Shown here: positions 8,851-17,676 of the stretch, one piece after another
How the letters are laid out: each line of letters opens with the position of its first letter
Position numbering within the stretch: the first letter of the stretch is position 1
From: Fibrisoma limi BUZ 3
Lineage (GTDB): Bacteria > Bacteroidota > Bacteroidia > Cytophagales > Spirosomataceae
Reading direction: 5' to 3'
DNA: 64,000 nt
Assembly (NCBI RefSeq): GCF_000296815.2
Contig: NZ_CAIT01000009.1
Location: 930,001-994,000, forward strand
Position numbers and translations under genes: made by a program
The notes under the pieces: generated by a model
Told to the model about the DNA's origin: nothing
Seen by the model: the letters and a program-made list of their open reading frames with translations, nothing else
Databases searched by the model: none

Positions 8851-8979
8851 ATGTCTAGCTATTCGAAGGGCAAAGGCAATTCTGGTCTACGGCTACCCGG
8901 TGGCTACGGGAGCCGACGACAATACCACGACATATTTGGCAAGATTGCGGTTTACTTTGTCATCGTTTGGGATGAGTAG
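8851..8979 (+). CDS. Possible small protein or exon remnant after intron
   Basis: A 42-codon open frame starting MSSYSKGKGNSG and ending AVYFVIVWDE, directly after the intron remnant. The N-terminal half is rich in Ser, Gly and Arg and the C-terminal ten residues are hydrophobic. I do not recognise it. It may be the 3' part of a gene that the intron once interrupted, or chance. Confidence 0.2.
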   Translation: MSSYSKGKGNSGLRLPGGYGSRRQYHDIFGKIAVYFVIVWDE

Positions 8980-9362
8980 AAGCATAAAGCAACTTCAGGA
9001 AATGTCACGAATCAGAATTTTTCTTTACGGGATTCTCAGGAAGCGATCCTCAATGAATTTATCAAGTGCTTTTAGGCGAAGCCTTCTCCATTTCAGCTCA
9101 AAAAGCTCAAATGTGTTATACTAATATAAGTTAATGACTGCGCTACCAGTGCGGCTTAATGCTGAATCGAACTGTCGAAGCCGTCAGAATAAGTTAAACT
9201 AAAAAGCACCCGTCAACCTATTCAAGTTATCACGGGGATGCAAAATTATACTCGCACAATCAAACGATTTCAGGTTAAAAACTGAGCCAAAAGCTTCTTA
9301 ACCATGACTGTAAGAAAGCTCAGCAAGCGGTACATGTTACCGATTGGATCCTGTGAGCTGGT
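8980..9362. other. Intergenic stretch, nothing recognised
   Basis: About 380 bp between the intron remnant area and the end of the ECF sigma gene. Both strands have only short frames without family features. I see no RNA gene or repeat. Confidence 0.5.
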
Positions 9363-9941
9363 TTACCGCTTGGTGCTTATCCGTATCCGATAATCCGCTC
9401 GTAACGCTTTTAAACTACGGAACAAAACGTTATACACCGATTGAGGTGAGATCTGCATTATTTGCCGAATCTCGCTATACGTTTTGGCTTCAAAAAAATA
9501 AAGCTGTACCATCTGTTGTTGACGACGAGGCAGCGTACGTAAGGCCCGCTCGATGAGTGCTACCTGAAGTTGTTCTTCTTCTACGTTGACATAGTCCTCT
9601 TCGGAAGACGGGCACATAGGGTGCATTTCATGGGTCACTTCGCTAGACATCTGTTGTTTATTTAGGCGTCGAACGATGGAATGGCGCAGGGCATTGGCCA
9701 GGTAATAGCCGGCAGGAGCCTTGGCATTAAGCGTTTGCCGGGATTGCCAGATGGTTAAAAATAAGTCCTGGATGGTGTCTTCAACTAACTCGGCATCATT
9801 CGTTAAGCGCAGCGCGTACCGCTTTAGCGCCGGATAGAAACGTACATAAAGCTGGCCAAAGGCGGTCTTGTCTCCTGACAAGGTTTGCTGCCAAAGGGCT
9901 TTATCCGACGCCGAAGCATGCAAGGAAAGGTTCCGGTTCAT
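9363..9941 (-). CDS. ECF-type RNA polymerase sigma-70 factor
   Basis: Sigma factor of the extracytoplasmic function group with sigma region 2 (FGQLYVRFYPALKRYA, then AELVEDTIQDLFLTIWQSR) and region 4 (ALRTLPRRQQQMVQLYFFEAKTYSEI, then SPQSVYNVLFRSLKAL, the helix-turn-helix that reads the -35 region). The ATG at 9941 gives 192 residues, normal for the family; an upstream ATG at 10046 would run into lutB and is unlikely. No anti-sigma factor or SusCD pair is next to it. It lies downstream of lutB on the same strand with a 67-bp gap, so co-transcription is possible. Confidence 0.9.
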   Translation of the reverse strand: MNRNLSLHASASDKALWQQTLSGDKTAFGQLYVRFYPALKRYALRLTNDAELVEDTIQDLFLTIWQSRQTLNAKAPAGYYLANALRHSIVRRLNKQQMSSEVTHEMHPMCPSSEEDYVNVEEEQLQVALIERALRTLPRRQQQMVQLYFFEAKTYSEIRQIMQISPQSVYNVLFRSLKALRADYRIRISTKR

Positions 9942-10008
9942 AAAAAGATAAGGGGGAGTTTTACGAGGGCCTATGATCGGGTCGTACGTTATAGGTGTAT
10001 GCCTCAGA

Positions 10009-11382
10009 TTAATTCGTTCGTCCACGATTGGCGTACCAATCACCAAAACTTTTTCGGGCTGGAAGTGGCATCTCTCGGCCTATATACCAGGGATTAAACC
10101 GATGGTTGACCAGCCACGGAAACTGCCGAAGTGTCCAGCGACCGAACCGGCCAGCCAGACGATACAGCCGCGGACTGGTCAGGAGCCAGCTTAACCCATT
10201 CATACTGGCCGTCTTACTAGCCGGCGCCAAGCCTGCTGCCACAATAACCTGCCGCCATTTCCAGAGTTGCTTGTCCAGATCAATCTTGACGGGACAGACA
10301 TGGGTACATGATCCGCACAGGGTAGAGGCAAATGGCAGGTCAGCATGTTTTTTCAGGTCCAGATTGGGGGATAGCACCGAGCCGATTGGCCCAGCTATGG
10401 CGGTGTGGTAGCTGTGGCCGCCACTACGCCGGTAAACTGGACATGTGTTGAAGCAAGCCCCGCAGCGGATGCACTTGAGCGATGATCGAAAGTCAGCGCG
10501 TCCCAACTGGTGACTGCGGCCGTTGTCCACCAGGATGATGTGCATCCGCTGACCCGGCCGGGGTTTGGCAAAGTGGCTGGAGTACGCCGTAATGGGCTGC
10601 CCCGTGGCGCTGCGGGTCAGTAAGCGCAGAAAAACGCCCAGGTGCTCTTGAGCTGGAATCACTTTTTCAATGCCCATGCACGCGATGTGCACATCAGCCA
10701 GGTGAGCCCCCAGATCAGCATTCCCCTCATTGGTACACACCACAAAGGCCCCGGTTTGGGCAACGGCGAAGTTAACCCCGGTTATAGCCACGTTTGCGTG
10801 CACGAACTTCTCCCGCAGGTGCTGACGAGCTATTTCGGTCAATGCTTTAGGGTCAATTATCCCGGCTGGCACGCCCAGATGTTGATGAAATGTCTGGCCA
10901 ACATCTTCTTTTTTAAGATGAATGGCGGGCAGTACAATGTGGCTGGGTGGTTCCTGGCGTAGCTGGACAATCCGCTCGCCCAGATCCGTGTCTACAACCT
11001 CAATGCCCTGCTTGATGAGGAACGGATTGAGGTGACACTCTTCCGTGAGCATCGACTTGCTCTTGACGATACGCGCTGCGCCATATTCCCGTAAAATAGC
11101 CAGCACAATCTGATTATGTTCATTCGCATCAGCCGCCCAATGTACTTCTACGCCGTTCCGGTGGGCACTTTGCTCAAACTGCTCCAGATACTGGTCTAGC
11201 TTGGATAAGGTATGTTCTTTAATCTGGGACGCCAGCTCGCGCAGGTGTTCCCATTCCGGCAGACCATGAGCCGCTTTATCGCGTTTCTGGCGAATCCACC
11301 AAAGGGTTTCGTCGTGCCAGTTCGTGCGTTGCGTGTCAGCTACGAACTGCCGGGCGGCCGCTGCGTGATCAAGCTGGTTCAT
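10009..11382 (-). CDS. lutB: L-lactate utilisation iron-sulfur protein LutB
   Basis: LutB (LldF) family subunit of the iron-sulfur L-lactate oxidation complex that converts L-lactate to pyruvate. An N-terminal LUD domain (KSKSMLTEECHLNPFL; VAQTGAFVVCTNEGNADL) is followed by two 4Fe-4S ferredoxin motifs, CIRCGACFNTCPVYR starting at Cys304 and CGSCTHVCPVKID starting at Cys356, and a C-terminal DUF3390-like tail. The 457-residue length fits. Its start overlaps the end of lutA by 14 bp, so the two are translationally coupled. The third usual gene, lutC, is absent next to it. Confidence 0.93.
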   Translation of the reverse strand: MNQLDHAAAARQFVADTQRTNWHDETLWWIRQKRDKAAHGLPEWEHLRELASQIKEHTLSKLDQYLEQFEQSAHRNGVEVHWAADANEHNQIVLAILREYGAARIVKSKSMLTEECHLNPFLIKQGIEVVDTDLGERIVQLRQEPPSHIVLPAIHLKKEDVGQTFHQHLGVPAGIIDPKALTEIARQHLREKFVHANVAITGVNFAVAQTGAFVVCTNEGNADLGAHLADVHIACMGIEKVIPAQEHLGVFLRLLTRSATGQPITAYSSHFAKPRPGQRMHIILVDNGRSHQLGRADFRSSLKCIRCGACFNTCPVYRRSGGHSYHTAIAGPIGSVLSPNLDLKKHADLPFASTLCGSCTHVCPVKIDLDKQLWKWRQVIVAAGLAPASKTASMNGLSWLLTSPRLYRLAGRFGRWTLRQFPWLVNHRFNPWYIGREMPLPARKSFGDWYANRGRTN

Positions 11383-12088
11383 AGGCGTTCAGGACTTGAG
11401 CGATGTGCAGTACATCGGTGTTACTTTTCCTCCGGCGGAGTATTCCCTGCAGGTGCATCAGACAGGACATGTCGCTACCAACGATATAGTCTACGTTATT
11501 GGCCAGGTGCTCATCAACTCGATCCTGACCCATTTTGACCGAAACGGCTTCTTCAGTGACGCAGAACGTACCGCCAAACCCACAGCATTCGTCGGGGCGC
11601 TCGGGATAAACCAGTTCCAGTCCATCGACTAAACTCAACAGTTGTATGGGTTTTGAAAAAGCCGGTTCGTTTTGCTCCGACATCGACGCGAGCCGTAACC
11701 CCCGCAGCCCGTGACAGCTACTATGCAAGCCAATCCGGTGGGGAAACGACGCTGCCAGCGACTTAACGCGCAGTACATCCGTCAGAAATTCACACACTTC
11801 ATAAATGCGGCTCCCGTGTGCAGCCGGCAGATGCTCCCTGAGATGAACTGTGCAGGAACCTGACGGTGTAACAACGTACTCAAATGAACTGAATATACGC
11901 TGAACGTTCATTTCGCATCCGCTGGCCAGATGTTCGTACCCAGCGTTAGCCATCGGCTGACCACAACACGTCTGTTCAGTTGGATACGTGACCGCGCAGC
12001 CCAGCTTTTCAAGTAACTCCAAAGTAGCTACCCCAACCTGAGGGAAGAACTGATCGACGTAACAAGGAACAAACAGAGCGACGTTCAT
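11369..12088 (-). CDS. lutA: L-lactate utilisation protein LutA
   Basis: LutA (LldE) family protein with two CCG cysteine-rich domains: TCCGQPMANAGY and, near the C-terminus, ECCGFGGTFC. These bind iron-sulfur centres that pass electrons during L-lactate oxidation. The ATG at 12088 (MNVALFVPCYVDQFFP) is the family start; an in-frame ATG at 12181 adds a non-conserved stretch running into the regulator region. lutA is divergent from an araC-type gene, with 154 bp between the two start codons, a suitable site for control by that regulator. Confidence 0.93.
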   Translation of the reverse strand: MNVALFVPCYVDQFFPQVGVATLELLEKLGCAVTYPTEQTCCGQPMANAGYEHLASGCEMNVQRIFSSFEYVVTPSGSCTVHLREHLPAAHGSRIYEVCEFLTDVLRVKSLAASFPHRIGLHSSCHGLRGLRLASMSEQNEPAFSKPIQLLSLVDGLELVYPERPDECCGFGGTFCVTEEAVSVKMGQDRVDEHLANNVDYIVGSDMSCLMHLQGILRRRKSNTDVLHIAQVLNAYEPA

Positions 12089-12242
12089 GGGATAGGACAA
12101 TCTAGTCTTGGGAAAGAACAACGAGAATGCTGCTGCAAATTGGGGTAACAGGCGTCGCATCTGTACTACCGAATTAGCCATCTTTTCCCATATTTTAGCA
12201 ACTATTACGTACTTTGTCAGACAACATTGCCAATTGTTGATT

Positions 12243-13112
12243 ATGAAGCCTCAACTGCTCGCGGTTCCGCATCAACCAGCACACTCCTTCAGCGTTCGCC
12301 GGGATGTGGTGTTATATTTCTACAATCGGTGGCATTACCACGCCGATGTTGAATTAGTATATATTGAGCAGGGTAGCGGTACGCAGTTTGTTGGCGACCG
12401 GATTCAGCCCTTTTCGGCAGGCGACGTTTTACTGATCGGCTCTAATCTGCCTCATTACTGGCGCTGCGATGATGCCTATTTTAATGAAGGCAGCTCGTTG
12501 CGGGCCGTTGCGACGGTCGTGCATTTTAAAGAAGCGTGTTTGGGTGATTCGTTTCTGGAGTTGCCCGAAAGTCTCGAGGTCAAAAACCTGCTTGAAACAG
12601 CCAAGCTGGGAATGCGACTAGACGGGGCGTTGCGGGTCGCGGTTGCAGAGAAACTGCGGCACTTACTGGAGGCCAGGGGGCTGGAGCGTATCATTTTGTT
12701 GCTGTCCATTCTGCACTTGATTGCTGACTCTACCGAAAAGAGCCTATTGACGAGCGCCAACCCGTTTCGCATATCGGCTGAAACCGATACGGACCGTATC
12801 AATCGGATTCTGCAATACTCCTTAAAAAATTACCACCGGCCGATCTCCCTGGAGGAGATCGCCGAAGTGGCGACGATGAGTCCCAATTCATTCTGCCGGT
12901 ACTTTAAATCACATAACCGAAAAACCTATACCCAGTTTCTGACCGAGTTACGGGTAGGGCGAGCTTGTAGCCTGTTGATCGAGAACAAAATCAGTATAGC
13001 TCAAGTGTGCTACGAGAGTGGCTTCAACTCCTTCTCTAACTTCAACAAGTACTTCAAGACCGTTATGGGCGTAAGTCCTTTAAAATATCAGCAACAGTAC
13101 GTAGCTAAATAA
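12243..13112 (+). CDS. AraC-family transcriptional regulator
   Basis: AraC-type activator of 289 residues. The N-terminal cupin-like sensing domain (HADVELVYIEQGSGTQFVGD, then FSAGDVLLIGSNLPHYW) is typical of sugar-responsive members, and the C-terminal 100 residues hold the two helix-turn-helix units (SLEEIAEVATMSPNSFCRYF and SIAQVCYESGFNSFSNFNKYFK). The ATG at 12243 is preferred over 12108, which lies inside the lutA region. It is divergent from lutA and just upstream of a fucosidase gene, so a role in switching on fucose or lactate use is plausible but not shown. Confidence 0.9.
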   Translation: MKPQLLAVPHQPAHSFSVRRDVVLYFYNRWHYHADVELVYIEQGSGTQFVGDRIQPFSAGDVLLIGSNLPHYWRCDDAYFNEGSSLRAVATVVHFKEACLGDSFLELPESLEVKNLLETAKLGMRLDGALRVAVAEKLRHLLEARGLERIILLLSILHLIADSTEKSLLTSANPFRISAETDTDRINRILQYSLKNYHRPISLEEIAEVATMSPNSFCRYFKSHNRKTYTQFLTELRVGRACSLLIENKISIAQVCYESGFNSFSNFNKYFKTVMGVSPLKYQQQYVAK

Positions 13113-13253
13113 AACTAGCCGTTTAACTGGTCCGCGGCACTTTGTATACTGATTCATGCTAATAAGGTGGAAAATTCGGCTAACGCATAGGAAGATGGAT
13201 GGCAAAGACTTACCGTATTTTGGCCTTGAAAAACGATAACCCTTCTTTAAATA

Positions 13254-14687
13254 ATGAAACGTTGTAAGATAAACTGGCTGGTGATCTGGGCGTTGGTCCA
13301 TACACTTGCTTTATCCGTGAACGCTCAATCTACATCGGCCCGTTCGGGATCAGCAGACGGCCCGTATCAACCGACTTGGCCCTCGATTGACAGCCGGCCG
13401 GTACCCGCCTGGTTTGAAGATGCCAAGTTTGGTATCTTTATCCACTGGGGCGTCTATTCGGTGCCCGCTTACAGCCCAACCGCCCGGGATAAGGTAGGTA
13501 TTTACGATCGTTACGCCGAACACTATTGGCGCCGACTGCTCAACCCCAGCAAAACCCAGTCCTTCTTCATCGATTTTCATAACCGCAATTACGGTCCCGG
13601 TTTCAAATACCAGGATTTCGCAAAAGACTTCAACGCCGAGATGTTTCAGCCCGACGAGTGGGCGAACCTGTTTCAGCAGGCGGGAGCTAAATACGTCGTG
13701 CTGACGTCCAAACACCACGAAGGCTTTGCGCTATGGCCATCCAAACTATCCTGGAACTGGAATGCCATGGACGTAGGACCGCACCGCGATCTGCTGGGCG
13801 ATCTGACTAAAGCCGTGCGTGATAAAGACCTGAAAATGGGCTACTATTATTCGTTGCTCGAATGGTACCATCCGCTCTACAAGAAAGAGACGATCAACCA
13901 ATACATTGAGGAACACATGTTTCCGCAGATGAAGGAACTGGTGACGACCTACAAACCCGACGTGTTCTGGACGGATGGCGAGTGGGATTATACCTCCGAT
14001 GTACTGAGAAGTCCGCAGTTTCTGGCCTGGCTCTACAATGATTCGCCGGTGAAAGACCGTGTTGTCGTCAATGACCGCTGGGGCAAAGAAACGCGCAGCA
14101 AGCACGGCGGTTTCTTTACCACAGAATACGATCTGATTCACGAAGGCGATTCACAGGGCGTCAAATTTGAGCGGCCCTGGGAAGAGTGCCGGGGCATTGC
14201 GGGTTCGTTCGGTTATAATCGCAACGAGATTCTGGAAGACTATTCATCGTCGGAAGAGCTGGTGCATATTCTGATCAACAAAGTGGCGAGGGGCGGTAAC
14301 CTGCTGCTAAACGTTGGTCCTACGGCCGATGGGCGGATTCCGGTCATCATGCAGCAACGCCTGACAGATATGGGAACGTGGCTGAAAGTCAACGGCGAAG
14401 GTATTTACGGCACCCGCAAGTGGGATGCTGCCCCCAGGATTGACAAGAACACCACTACGTATTTCACCCGGAAAGGCAACGACCTGTATCTGATTACGAC
14501 CAAATGGCAGGATAGCTTCTCGGTAGACGGCGTCAGTTCGGGCACGAAAGTACGTCTGCTGGGCTACAACGGAGCGGTGAAAGCGTCGGCCAAAGGCGGT
14601 AAGCTGACGATTAGTGCGCCCCCGGTAACCCCTGCTACGGTTCCCTGTGCGTATGCCTGGGTGTATAAGCTGGAGAAAGCCCTATAA
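13254..14687 (+). CDS. GH29 alpha-L-fucosidase, secreted
   Basis: Glycoside hydrolase of family 29, releasing terminal alpha-L-fucose from glycans. It has a signal peptide (WLVIWALVHTLALSVNAQ), the family opening WFEDAKFGIFIHWGVYSVPAY, the KHHEGFALW segment, and the nucleophile region VFWTDGEWDY with the catalytic Asp at residue 241. The 477 residues cover the catalytic barrel plus the C-terminal beta-sandwich (ALLNVGPTADGRIP-like segment at GGNLLLNVGPTADG). It acts in the periplasm or at the cell surface. The gene follows the AraC regulator in the same direction after 141 bp. Confidence 0.93.
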   Translation: MKRCKINWLVIWALVHTLALSVNAQSTSARSGSADGPYQPTWPSIDSRPVPAWFEDAKFGIFIHWGVYSVPAYSPTARDKVGIYDRYAEHYWRRLLNPSKTQSFFIDFHNRNYGPGFKYQDFAKDFNAEMFQPDEWANLFQQAGAKYVVLTSKHHEGFALWPSKLSWNWNAMDVGPHRDLLGDLTKAVRDKDLKMGYYYSLLEWYHPLYKKETINQYIEEHMFPQMKELVTTYKPDVFWTDGEWDYTSDVLRSPQFLAWLYNDSPVKDRVVVNDRWGKETRSKHGGFFTTEYDLIHEGDSQGVKFERPWEECRGIAGSFGYNRNEILEDYSSSEELVHILINKVARGGNLLLNVGPTADGRIPVIMQQRLTDMGTWLKVNGEGIYGTRKWDAAPRIDKNTTTYFTRKGNDLYLITTKWQDSFSVDGVSSGTKVRLLGYNGAVKASAKGGKLTISAPPVTPATVPCAYAWVYKLEKAL

Positions 14688-14692
14688 GCTCA

Positions 14693-14839
14693 TGAGCCGG
14701 TACGTGCGTCTGTCGAATCCACTCAGGATGCTCGGCTGCCTTGTTTAGGTGTGGCTGGTCAGCCAGTCGGCGCGGGCTCAGTACTATGAAGCCGCCATAC
14801 AACCGTTGCGCGATGAGCAGTTCCAATCGGCCCGATGAT
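14693..14839 (+). pseudogene. Possible broken start of a secreted protein
   Basis: Read in one frame this gives a signal-peptide-like beginning (MSRYVRLSNPLRMLGCLV), a TAG stop, then continues VWLVSQSARAQYYEAAIQPL and stops after a few more codons. The hydrophobic segment followed by A-Q-Y looks like a signal peptide with a nonsense mutation. I cannot name the parent gene, and chance is possible. Confidence 0.25.
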
Positions 14840-15295
14840 GTTGAACTTACTGAACAGTTGACGGGGGTATTCGACAAAACTTGAAATCAAGCTATCTACG
14901 AAGGTAAGCGAAAAGAGAAACTAATGGGTGGGGTTATTCAACGAGACTGTTTCCCGCGCCCTACCACCTGACGCTTACCCGTAACGCGGTCAGATGAATA
15001 GCTTATCTGGCAGGCAACGACGGACCTGGAAAGTGGGCTCAGGCAATTTACTATCTACCGGGATGGTATGCCAGTGGATTCGATAATGGGTCAAAAATCG
15101 AACTTCGGAGACGCCCCATGCCCCGGTAGGTGACTTTCACCCATAGGTTGCCCGCCGGTACGCCTGATAGGCAATCGAAAAAGAAAGGCGAGTGAGAAAA
15201 GATAAATTCGTTGCTTAGCGCCAATAGACAACTGCAAGAAGCTATTTGAGTTAGCTGTTTTTGAACTAGCAATGGTCGCCAGTAAGCACTTTGTT
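14840..15295. other. Degraded intergenic DNA
   Basis: Between the fucosidase area and the IS5 remnant. Short frames exist on both strands, none with recognisable family motifs. The area is probably decayed coding DNA disturbed by the adjacent insertion. Confidence 0.4.
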
Positions 15296-15299
15296 ATGT

Positions 15300-16121
15300 G
15301 CAGCAACATTACAGTTCCGACCTGACGACCACCCAGTGGCAAGGTATCGCAGCGACGAACCGTCGAAAAACGCATTCGTGTCCAACGTAAATGCATTTGG
15401 TCGCTCAAACGCACTGTGGGAGCGATCTTCTATTTGACTAAAAACGGCATCATTTAGCGGGATTTGCCCGAGGGGCTCCCGCCCTGGCAGACAGTCTACC
15501 TCTACTTTCGTAAGTGGAGTGCTAATGATACGTGGTTGTTGATTGCCAATGAGTTGAGTATGCTTCATCGCCACAAAGCAGGTAAGAGGTCCCTGCTTAC
15601 AACGGCCATTATTGACGCCTAAATTAAGTGAAGAACTAGGCGACCGCTACTGAGCAGGCTGGTTTTGATGGTGGTAAACTTATCAAGGATCGCAAAAGCT
15701 TTCTGATCGTAAACACGATGGGCCATGTGCTGTGGACTCACGTGCGTCCTGCTAATGTGGCCGATGGGAAAGCGGGGGTGGTTTGTTGGGAAGAAGATGA
15801 ACATGTCAATCCGTTGCTGGACGATCTGGTATGATGGCTGCAGATAAGACGTTTGGTGGTTATTTTAAGGAGCCGTTAGAGACCCTTTAGAACATGCGGG
15901 TACTAACTTCTAAAGAGTTTATTAACAACGAATCGGCGGACAGCAAGCTAGTTATTCACAAGTGGCCGGCCTGCCGGTGCGGCTGGGTCGTTGAGCGCAC
16001 TATCAGTTGGGTAGGCAACAATCGGGGTTTGGCCAAAGGCTACGAACAGGCGCTGCTTTCAGCCCGTAGTTTCGTCTGGCTTGCTCACATTCGACGCATC
16101 ATTAAACGAGCTCTTCGCTAA
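15300..16121 (+). pseudogene. Decayed IS5-family transposase
   Basis: DDE transposase of the IS5 family broken by stops and frameshifts. Piecewise translation gives the N-terminal SDLTTTQW, then GAIFYLTKNGII, a stop, RDLPEGLPPWQTVYLYFRKW, then AIID, later GGKLIKDRKSFLIVNTMGHV, then a stop, and finally the C-terminal VERTISWVGNNRGLAKGYEQ and the end SFVWLAHIRRIIKRAL. These match the order of blocks in intact IS5 transposases. It is inactive. Terminal inverted repeats were not defined by eye. Confidence 0.8.
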
Positions 16122-16311
16122 CTCAAACAACTCCTAAAAATGATTATTAATTTTCAAGTCGGATATCGTTTACGAAAAGGAGGGTTAATTTCAACAAAAT
16201 GCATCTTATAGTTCTGATTGTCAATAAATTATATTGACATTTTGTAGTATAAGAACCGTTCATGTAAACGTACCTTTCAGGGACAAACTACACACGGTAA
16301 CGCTCATAAAC

Positions 16312-16383
16312 AAAAAACCGAACCGTCTGGTAAGCTCTGCCAGGAATTGCACCAAATGGGCAGCGAGTTACCAAACGGTTCGG
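16312..16383 (-). terminator. Rho-independent terminator of rlpA
   Basis: Arms CCGAACCGT (16318-16326) and ACGGTTCGG (16375-16383) enclose further complementary bases; on the minus strand the hairpin is followed by six T (16312-16317). It lies 25 bp after the RlpA stop codon. Confidence 0.8.
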
Positions 16384-16408
16384 TCGGAGTAGCCCGACGG
16401 GGCTTCAG

Positions 16409-16879
16409 TTAAAAGCGGTTAACCGGTTCCAGCATAGGCTGAAACGCTGCGGGGGTAGTGAAAACCGCGGTTTCGGGTGCTAACGCAAGCAGATTGCTTT
16501 TGTTGACGACCCGGAGAGAAACATTGGCAACGCCCTTCGAGATCATGCCAAGTGCCTGAGCGGCCGCGTGCGAAAGATCAATAATGCGGCCTTTTGAAAA
16601 TGGTCCCCGATCATTGATTCGTACAATTACGGAGCGGTTGTTGTCTAGATTCGTGACTTCAACCAATGTATTGAACGGTAGCGAACGGTGCGCGCCGGCG
16701 AGGACATCGTGCCGGACACGTTCTCCACCGGCCGTACGACGACCGGTGAACTTTTTGGAGTAAAACGACGCCTTACCCTTCTGTATGAGACCCGGTAGGG
16801 CCTCTGTCGGTTTCATGTTGCTGAAAAACAACATTAGGGACATGATAAAACTCATACAGTTTTTGGTTACGTGAAACAA
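16409..16879 (-). CDS. rlpA: RlpA-like septal ring lytic transglycosylase
   Basis: RlpA family protein with a double-psi beta-barrel domain, cutting glycan strands that lack stem peptides or acting in septum processing. After a hydrophobic leader (SFIMSLMLFFSNM) comes GKASFYSKKFTGRRTAGGE, then the conserved VRINDRGPFSKGRIIDLSHAAA with the catalytic Asp in NDRGP. The 156 residues hold only the barrel; there is no SPOR domain as in Escherichia coli RlpA, which is common for short Bacteroidota versions. The first methionine or MSFIM nine codons in could be the start. A strong terminator follows. Confidence 0.88.
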   Translation of the reverse strand: MFHVTKNCMSFIMSLMLFFSNMKPTEALPGLIQKGKASFYSKKFTGRRTAGGERVRHDVLAGAHRSLPFNTLVEVTNLDNNRSVIVRINDRGPFSKGRIIDLSHAAAQALGMISKGVANVSLRVVNKSNLLALAPETAVFTTPAAFQPMLEPVNRF

Positions 16880-17127
16880 ATAAAAAGAGGGTTTCCCGAT
16901 TGTTATCCTTCAGCCCTTCTTCCCCAAAAAGTGCAATTCCTATTTAACAAAGATAAACGGTAGAAGCCTTAGAACCAAGGAATTGCCCAAAAAACTGTGT
17001 AAAGCGTTCCACAACTCTACTGATTTTCGGGGATTTTTCACCTCAAAATTTATTTAATAGGATTCCTTTGGTTCTGATACTAATGACCGTATTTTAGCGT
17101 TTGCATTGCCACTTAAAATCACTGATT

Positions 17128-17454
17128 GTGGAAGAAAGAGAACGGGAAAAAATCTACTCGAAACGAGTTCGGGCGGGGAAGCGGACGTATTTTTTCGACG
17201 TCAAATCGACCCGCGCCAATGACTATTACCTGACCATTACGGAAAGCCGTAGACATCCACAAGGTGACGGGTTTGTGTACGAGAAACATAAAATGTTCCT
17301 CTACAAAGAAGACTTCGACAAATTTGTGGAAGCGCTGCAGGAAACCGTTGATCATATTAAAACGGAACTGATGCCCGACGTTGATTTCGCGCAGTTTGCG
17401 CAGCGTGAGCGCGATGAACTTGACGATTTCGCCAGCGAATTAAAGTGGGAATAA
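17128..17454 (+). CDS. PUR-alpha-like nucleic-acid-binding protein (DUF3276)
   Basis: Small protein of the Bacteroidota DUF3276 family, a bacterial relative of the eukaryotic PUR-alpha single-strand DNA/RNA-binding domain. The GTG at 17128 gives MEEREREKIYSKRVRAGKRT, which fits the family start better than the upstream TTG at 17101. The block YFFDVKSTRANDYYLTITES and the acidic C-terminus (RDELDDFASELKWE) are characteristic. Cytoplasmic, probable RNA or DNA binder; the exact target is not known. A terminator follows about 95 bp downstream. Confidence 0.85.
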   Translation: MEEREREKIYSKRVRAGKRTYFFDVKSTRANDYYLTITESRRHPQGDGFVYEKHKMFLYKEDFDKFVEALQETVDHIKTELMPDVDFAQFAQRERDELDDFASELKWE

Positions 17455-17547
17455 TCCAGCATTGATGCAGCACAAACGTCTACTCTTTCCATCCATCAGT
17501 TAGTCTTACCTCCGGACCTGCGACTTATATTGCGCAGCCAGATCATT

Positions 17548-17576
17548 AGCCTCGGCACCTGCCGGAGGCTTTTTTT
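17548..17576 (+). terminator. Rho-independent terminator after DUF3276 gene
   Basis: Stem AGCCTC-GGCA paired with TGCC-GAGGCT (one bulged G), followed by a run of T. Confidence 0.8.
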
Positions 17577-17642
17577 GTTGTAGATTCGCACAAAAAATAT
17601 GTCGTGAATTGTCAATGCGTACGTGAGCCGATTATTTATTCG

Positions 17643-17666
17643 CTCATTCACTCATTCACTCATTCA
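17643..17666 (+). repeat. Three tandem CTCATTCA units before ychF
   Basis: Three perfect 8-bp copies end ten bases before the ychF ATG, inside the 5' leader. Copy number could vary by strand slippage. Confidence 0.8.
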
Positions 17667-17676
17667 CAATTCAATT

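Noticed and set aside
9942-10046. Longer sigma factor starting at 10046
   Set aside because: It would overlap the end of lutB and adds residues not found in ECF factors.
12108-12242. N-terminal extension of the AraC regulator from an ATG at 12108
   Set aside because: It runs into the start region of lutA on the other strand and lacks family similarity; the ATG at 12243 gives the normal length.
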